Source: Faucicola osloensis_C
GTDB taxonomy: Bacteria > Pseudomonadota > Gammaproteobacteria > Pseudomonadales > Moraxellaceae
DNA: 64,000 nucleotides
Direction of reading: 5' to 3'
Assembly: GCA_019353055.1 (NCBI GenBank)
Contig: JABAHL010000004.1
Span: 1 to 64,000, forward strand
The notes beneath the pieces are model-generated. The model had not been told where the DNA came from, searched no databases, and worked only from the letters and a program-made list of their open reading frames with translations. Positions 61,021-64,000 of this stretch are shown piece after piece; within the stretch, counting starts at the first letter, position 1, and each line of letters begins with the position of its first letter. The position numbers and the translations under genes are program-made.

Positions 61021-61368
61021 TTAATAATGCTGTAGATTGTCGAGTGCATACACAAAGGTTTGGATTTTCGCACCATTGTCAAGCGTGGCGGTTACTTCAA
61101 TGCGCTGATAGGCTTCACCTTCAAACTCATCTAGCCGCGCCCAATGATTGACCAAATCATCCGACGAAAACACCCAGCCCGCTACCATGTCGCCTTGTTC
61201 ATTTGGGATGACTGCAGGAAATCCGAGCGCCGAGCCCCAACCGCCATCTAGCATCAAATGCCCACGAATAGTCGCAGGCTGCCAACTGCCGTTGTTGATA
61301 GGTGTCATGATAGTATGGTTGTCGCGATTGGGCGCTAGCGTTCCATACACAAAAAGATGCTGCATCAT
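61021..61368 (-). CDS. Gamma-glutamylcyclotransferase-like protein
   Basis: A 115-residue protein of the GGCT/AIG2 (YtfP-like) family. The signature LFVYGTLAP opens it, and the likely catalytic Glu is in LDEFEGEAYQR. Family members release 5-oxoproline from gamma-glutamyl amines or have related roles; the substrate is unknown. ATG 61368 matches the family start; a longer frame runs into hisG. It follows hisG by 16 bp, so it is probably read with murA-hisG. In related genomes hisD normally takes this place. Confidence 0.82.
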   Translation of the reverse strand: MMQHLFVYGTLAPNRDNHTIMTPINNGSWQPATIRGHLMLDGGWGSALGFPAVIPNEQGDMVAGWVFSSDDLVNHWARLDEFEGEAYQRIEVTATLDNGAKIQTFVYALDNLQHY

Positions 61369-61384
61369 GGTGATTTTTGAACTG

Positions 61385-62047
61385 TTACTGGGTGTTATCA
61401 GCGATGCTTTGTTTGAAACTTTCAATGATTGGCTCAAGCAGGGCAAATTTGCGTTTATAACTGACCTGATTGACAATCAAACGCGAAGAGACTTGGCAAA
61501 TCTCTTGGCGCGGCTCTAGACCATTGGCTCTTAAGGTATTACCGGTGTCGACCACATCCACAATCAAATCACCCAAGCCTACCAAGGGCGCAAGTTCCAT
61601 GGAACCATATAGCTTAATCACATCCACTTGTTCACCGCGACTGGCAAAAAACGCGCGCGTCACATTGACATATTTGGTAGCAATTCGAAGACGACGACTG
61701 GGTAATTGTAGCCCCACTTTACCTGCCGTCATTAAACGGCATTTGGCAATTTGTAGGTCAAGCAATTCATATAAATTGCTTGAGCCATGCTCCATCAGCA
61801 CATCTTTACCCGCCACACCAAAATCCGCCGCCCCATGCTCCACATAGGTTGGCACGTCACTGGCGCGTAAAATCAAGATTCGCACGTTAGCATGGGTGGT
61901 CGGGAAAATCAGTTTACGTGATTCTTCTGGGTCTTCAAGTAGTTCGATACCTGCCTTTTTTAGCAAGGGTAAGGTATCTTTTAAGATTCGCCCTTTGGAT
62001 AACGCTAAGGTAAGACCGTTATAATTGGCATCATTTGCTTGTGTCAT
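61385..62047 (-). CDS. hisG: ATP phosphoribosyltransferase, short form
   Basis: A 220-residue enzyme that starts histidine synthesis by joining ATP and PRPP. It is the short form, which lacks the C-terminal regulatory domain and needs the HisRS-like partner HisZ, not present in this window. Motifs: LALSKGRILKDTLPLL at the start, GAADFGVAGKDVLME, and the PRPP loop IVDVVDTGNTLRANGL. It begins 13 bp after murA. Feedback control by histidine would act through HisZ. Confidence 0.95.
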   Translation of the reverse strand: MTQANDANYNGLTLALSKGRILKDTLPLLKKAGIELLEDPEESRKLIFPTTHANVRILILRASDVPTYVEHGAADFGVAGKDVLMEHGSSNLYELLDLQIAKCRLMTAGKVGLQLPSRRLRIATKYVNVTRAFFASRGEQVDVIKLYGSMELAPLVGLGDLIVDVVDTGNTLRANGLEPRQEICQVSSRLIVNQVSYKRKFALLEPIIESFKQSIADNTQ

Positions 62048-62060
62048 TGTCTTATACCTG

Positions 62061-63326
62061 TTATTCGCCTTTTACCCGCTCAATGGTGACGCCCAAGCCG
62101 CGCAGTTTGTCTTCCACATACTCATAACCACGGTCAATGTGGTAAATGCGCTCGATACAGGTCTCGCCTTGGGCTGCCACCGCTGCCATTACCAGTGACA
62201 TGGACGCGCGTAAATCGGTTGCAATGACAGGCGCGGCATTGAGTTTATCGACGCCTTGAACAACGGCGGTATGGCCATCGACTTTGATATTTGCGCCCAT
62301 ACGTTGCAGCTCAGGGACATGCATATAGCGATTTTCAAAAATATTTTCAATAATGGTACTGGTGCCTTCTGCAATACAGCATACTGTCATGAGCTGGGCT
62401 TGCATATCGGTTGGGAAGGCAGGGTGTGGTAATGTGCGGATATCAACGGCTTTTGGACGACCTGCCATTTTGACATTAATCCAGTCCCTGCCAACAGTGA
62501 CTTGGGCGCCCATTTCTTCAAATTTTTTAAGCACAGATTGCATTAAGCTTGCTTCGGTTTTTTTGGCAGTCACTTCACCGCCTGTCATCATGGCAAGCGC
62601 AAGATATGAGCCTGTTTCGATACGGTCTGGTACTACTGAGTACTCACAGCCATTTAATTTGTCAACGCCTTCAATGGTCATATAAGCAGTGCCAATGCCT
62701 TCAATTTTTGCGCCCATTTTGACAAGCATATTAGCCAAATCAACCACTTCTGGTTCACGCGCACAGTTTTCTAGGTGCGTGGTTCCTTCTGCCAATGCCG
62801 CTGCCATGATGGTATTTTCGGTACCGCCAACCGTGACCATATCAAAGGTAAAATGACAACCTTTTAGCCGACCGCTAGCGGGTGCTTTGGCTTTGACATA
62901 GCCATTTTCAACAGTGATGGTCGCTCCCATCGCTTCCAAGGCTTTTAGATGTTGGTCGACAGGGCGTGAGCCAATTGCGCAGCCACCGGGTAGCGACACT
63001 TCAGCCTGCCCAAAGCGCGCAAGCAAAGGCCCCAATACCAAAATCGATGCACGCATGGTTTTGACCAGCTCATACGGGGCATAGTAGCTATTGATGGTAC
63101 TGGTATCGCAAGTCACCGTATCGCCGTTCTTTTCAATGGTAATACCCGTGCCCGCAATCAATTTGACTAAGGTATTGACGTCTTTGAGTGTCGGTACATT
63201 GTGCAGGGTGAGGGGGGTTTCTGCCAAAATCATTGCCGCAAGCAAGGGCAATGCCGCATTTTTTGCGCCAGAGATGACCACTTCCCCTTTAACTTGAGTG
63301 CCACCCGTGATTAAAAATTTATCCAT
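62061..63326 (-). CDS. murA: UDP-N-acetylglucosamine 1-carboxyvinyltransferase MurA
   Basis: A 421-residue enzyme that transfers enolpyruvate from PEP to UDP-GlcNAc, the first committed step of peptidoglycan synthesis. Lys22 (SGAKNAALPLL) and the catalytic Cys116 in PGGCAIGSRPVDQH are present. Because the Cys is intact, the enzyme should be sensitive to fosfomycin, as in E. coli. Length is standard. It lies between ibaG and hisG on the same strand. Confidence 0.97.
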   Translation of the reverse strand: MDKFLITGGTQVKGEVVISGAKNAALPLLAAMILAETPLTLHNVPTLKDVNTLVKLIAGTGITIEKNGDTVTCDTSTINSYYAPYELVKTMRASILVLGPLLARFGQAEVSLPGGCAIGSRPVDQHLKALEAMGATITVENGYVKAKAPASGRLKGCHFTFDMVTVGGTENTIMAAALAEGTTHLENCAREPEVVDLANMLVKMGAKIEGIGTAYMTIEGVDKLNGCEYSVVPDRIETGSYLALAMMTGGEVTAKKTEASLMQSVLKKFEEMGAQVTVGRDWINVKMAGRPKAVDIRTLPHPAFPTDMQAQLMTVCCIAEGTSTIIENIFENRYMHVPELQRMGANIKVDGHTAVVQGVDKLNAAPVIATDLRASMSLVMAAVAAQGETCIERIYHIDRGYEYVEDKLRGLGVTIERVKGE

Positions 63327-63346
63327 GTGTTTCTCCTAAAAATGGC

Positions 63347-63604
63347 TTATTGCGCAGCTTGTTTGGCTTGCATCTCATGCCACTGGGCATAGGTCAACGC
63401 TTGGATATTGAGTGCATGGATTTCACCTGACGCAAATTTATCAGACACCAACCCCAATACGGCTTGTTGACGCGCGACAGCACGTTTACCCTCAAAGCTG
63501 TCATCCACCACGCGCACATCAAATTTGTTGCCTTGATTGGCGGCTTCGATTTTGCCACTCGGAAAATGGGGTTGTAGTAAAGTAATTAAATCTTGTGCGT
63601 TCAT
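63347..63604 (-). CDS. ibaG: BolA family protein IbaG
   Basis: An 85-residue BolA-like protein. The family core is FDVRVVDDSFEGKRAVARQQAVLGLVSDKFASGEIHALNIQALT, with the invariant His in EIHALNI near the C-terminus. IbaG members partner with monothiol glutaredoxins in iron-sulfur handling and sit directly upstream of murA in many gamma-proteobacteria, as here (20 bp). Confidence 0.93.
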   Translation of the reverse strand: MNAQDLITLLQPHFPSGKIEAANQGNKFDVRVVDDSFEGKRAVARQQAVLGLVSDKFASGEIHALNIQALTYAQWHEMQAKQAAQ

Positions 63605-63696
63605 GGGAAATACCTAATAAAAGAGGGGTAAAATTATACTATTTTGCTGCGTAGCATAGCATAATTTTTGCTAAGTTTATACGTTATACAAAATGC

Positions 63697-63999
63697 TTAA
63701 TTCACGCTAAAAGCGTCCTTAATCCACGTAGGTATGGGCATAACAGCCTGCCCTACAGCTGGGACGCCTTCATAACTTATTACATCAAAGCGAATGTCAA
63801 AGTTATCAAATTGTGGATGCGCTTGTAAAAAAGCTGCGGTAGTTTTAATGATTTTACGTTGTTTGGCAGGGGTGATACTGTCTAAACTTGTGCCAAATTG
63901 GCTGGCTTTTCGTTGACGCACTTCGACAATGACGAGGCAAGGGGTTTTTTGCGTCGGCTCAAGCATCACCAAATCAAGCTCACCCAAGTTTTTGTAGTG
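63697..63999 (-). CDS. UPF0102 (YraN) family protein, 5' end missing
   Basis: The C-terminal 100 residues of a YraN-family protein running off the right edge. The frame is open to the end (His-Tyr-Lys-Asn-Leu-Gly-Glu-Leu-Asp-Leu). The nuclease-like acidic pattern is GELDLVM followed by VIVEVRQR, as in this PD-(D/E)xK-related family, whose function is not established. The ending WIKDAFSVN is typical. It lies 92 bp upstream of ibaG on the same strand. Confidence 0.82.
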   Translation of the reverse strand, partial: HYKNLGELDLVMLEPTQKTPCLVIVEVRQRKASQFGTSLDSITPAKQRKIIKTTAAFLQAHPQFDNFDIRFDVISYEGVPAVGQAVMPIPTWIKDAFSVN

Positions 64000-64000
64000 C

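Overview
This 64 kb window looks like chromosomal sequence from a gamma-proteobacterium of the family Moraxellaceae, most likely the Moraxella / Faucicola (M. osloensis) group. That placement is inferred from gene content and neighbourhoods, not from a search: mutS next to fdxA, the ibaG-murA-hisG order, a wax-ester synthase/DGAT gene, an ornithine-lipid gene pair, a family I lipase with its foldase, and moderate-to-low GC with very AT-rich gaps. About 55 genes are recognisable. Nearly all are intact and housekeeping-like. No tRNA, rRNA, CRISPR array or prophage was seen. The only mobile-element trace is the 3' end of a probable transposase at the left edge.

Layout. 1-3 kb: transposase tail, then olsB-olsA (ornithine lipid acyltransferases, minus strand). 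3-7 kb: hflX, a long AT-rich gap with two perfect DnaA boxes, a lytic transglycosylase and htpX. 7-12 kb (minus): a DUF2789 protein, mdh, a degenerate RNase T2-like exported protein and an Slt-type transglycosylase. 12-17 kb: a methyltransferase, miaB, an orphan gene, a BrnT-type toxin-antitoxin pair and a stand-alone gspE. 17-23 kb: thiG, WS/DGAT, and a glutamate/aspartate ABC transporter (gltI-J-K-L) with a strong hairpin between gltI and gltJ. 23-29 kb: hslO, dodecin, then parA-unknown-topA on the minus strand. 29-40 kb: DUF2799 lipoprotein, ttcA, AI-2E-type permease, purM-purN, ubiA, bioC-like gene, tsaB, uppP, rsmJ and a lipoprotein. 40-52 kb: secA, adenosine/adenine deaminase, mutS-fdxA, suhB, dxs and ribA. 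52-57 kb: a TauE/SafE permease, birA-coaX-lipoprotein, and a TerC-CBS-CorC membrane protein. 57-64 kb: lipA-lifO, hisD, then yraN(partial)-ibaG-murA-hisG-GGCT on the minus strand.

Functional threads: envelope and cell-wall work (two transglycosylases, UppP, MurA, SecA, HtpX, ornithine lipids); neutral-lipid metabolism (WS/DGAT plus a secreted lipase whose type II secretion could use an ATPase such as the GspE seen here); tRNA modification (MiaB, TtcA, TsaB); and cofactor synthesis (ThiG, RibA, CoaX, BirA, BioC, Dxs, UbiA).

Two window-wide oddities stand out. First, perfect or near-perfect tandem duplications of 9-19 bp recur in gaps, often at or just after stop codons. Second, several conserved enzymes (TopA, ParA, TtcA, MutS, ThiG, GltI) carry Lys/Thr/Ala/Asn-rich low-complexity tails or insertions. 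The least explained loci are the AT-rich gap at 4.5-5.2 kb, the parA-unknown-topA cluster, the RNase T2-like protein that appears to lack catalytic histidines, and the orphan gene plus BrnT islet after miaB.
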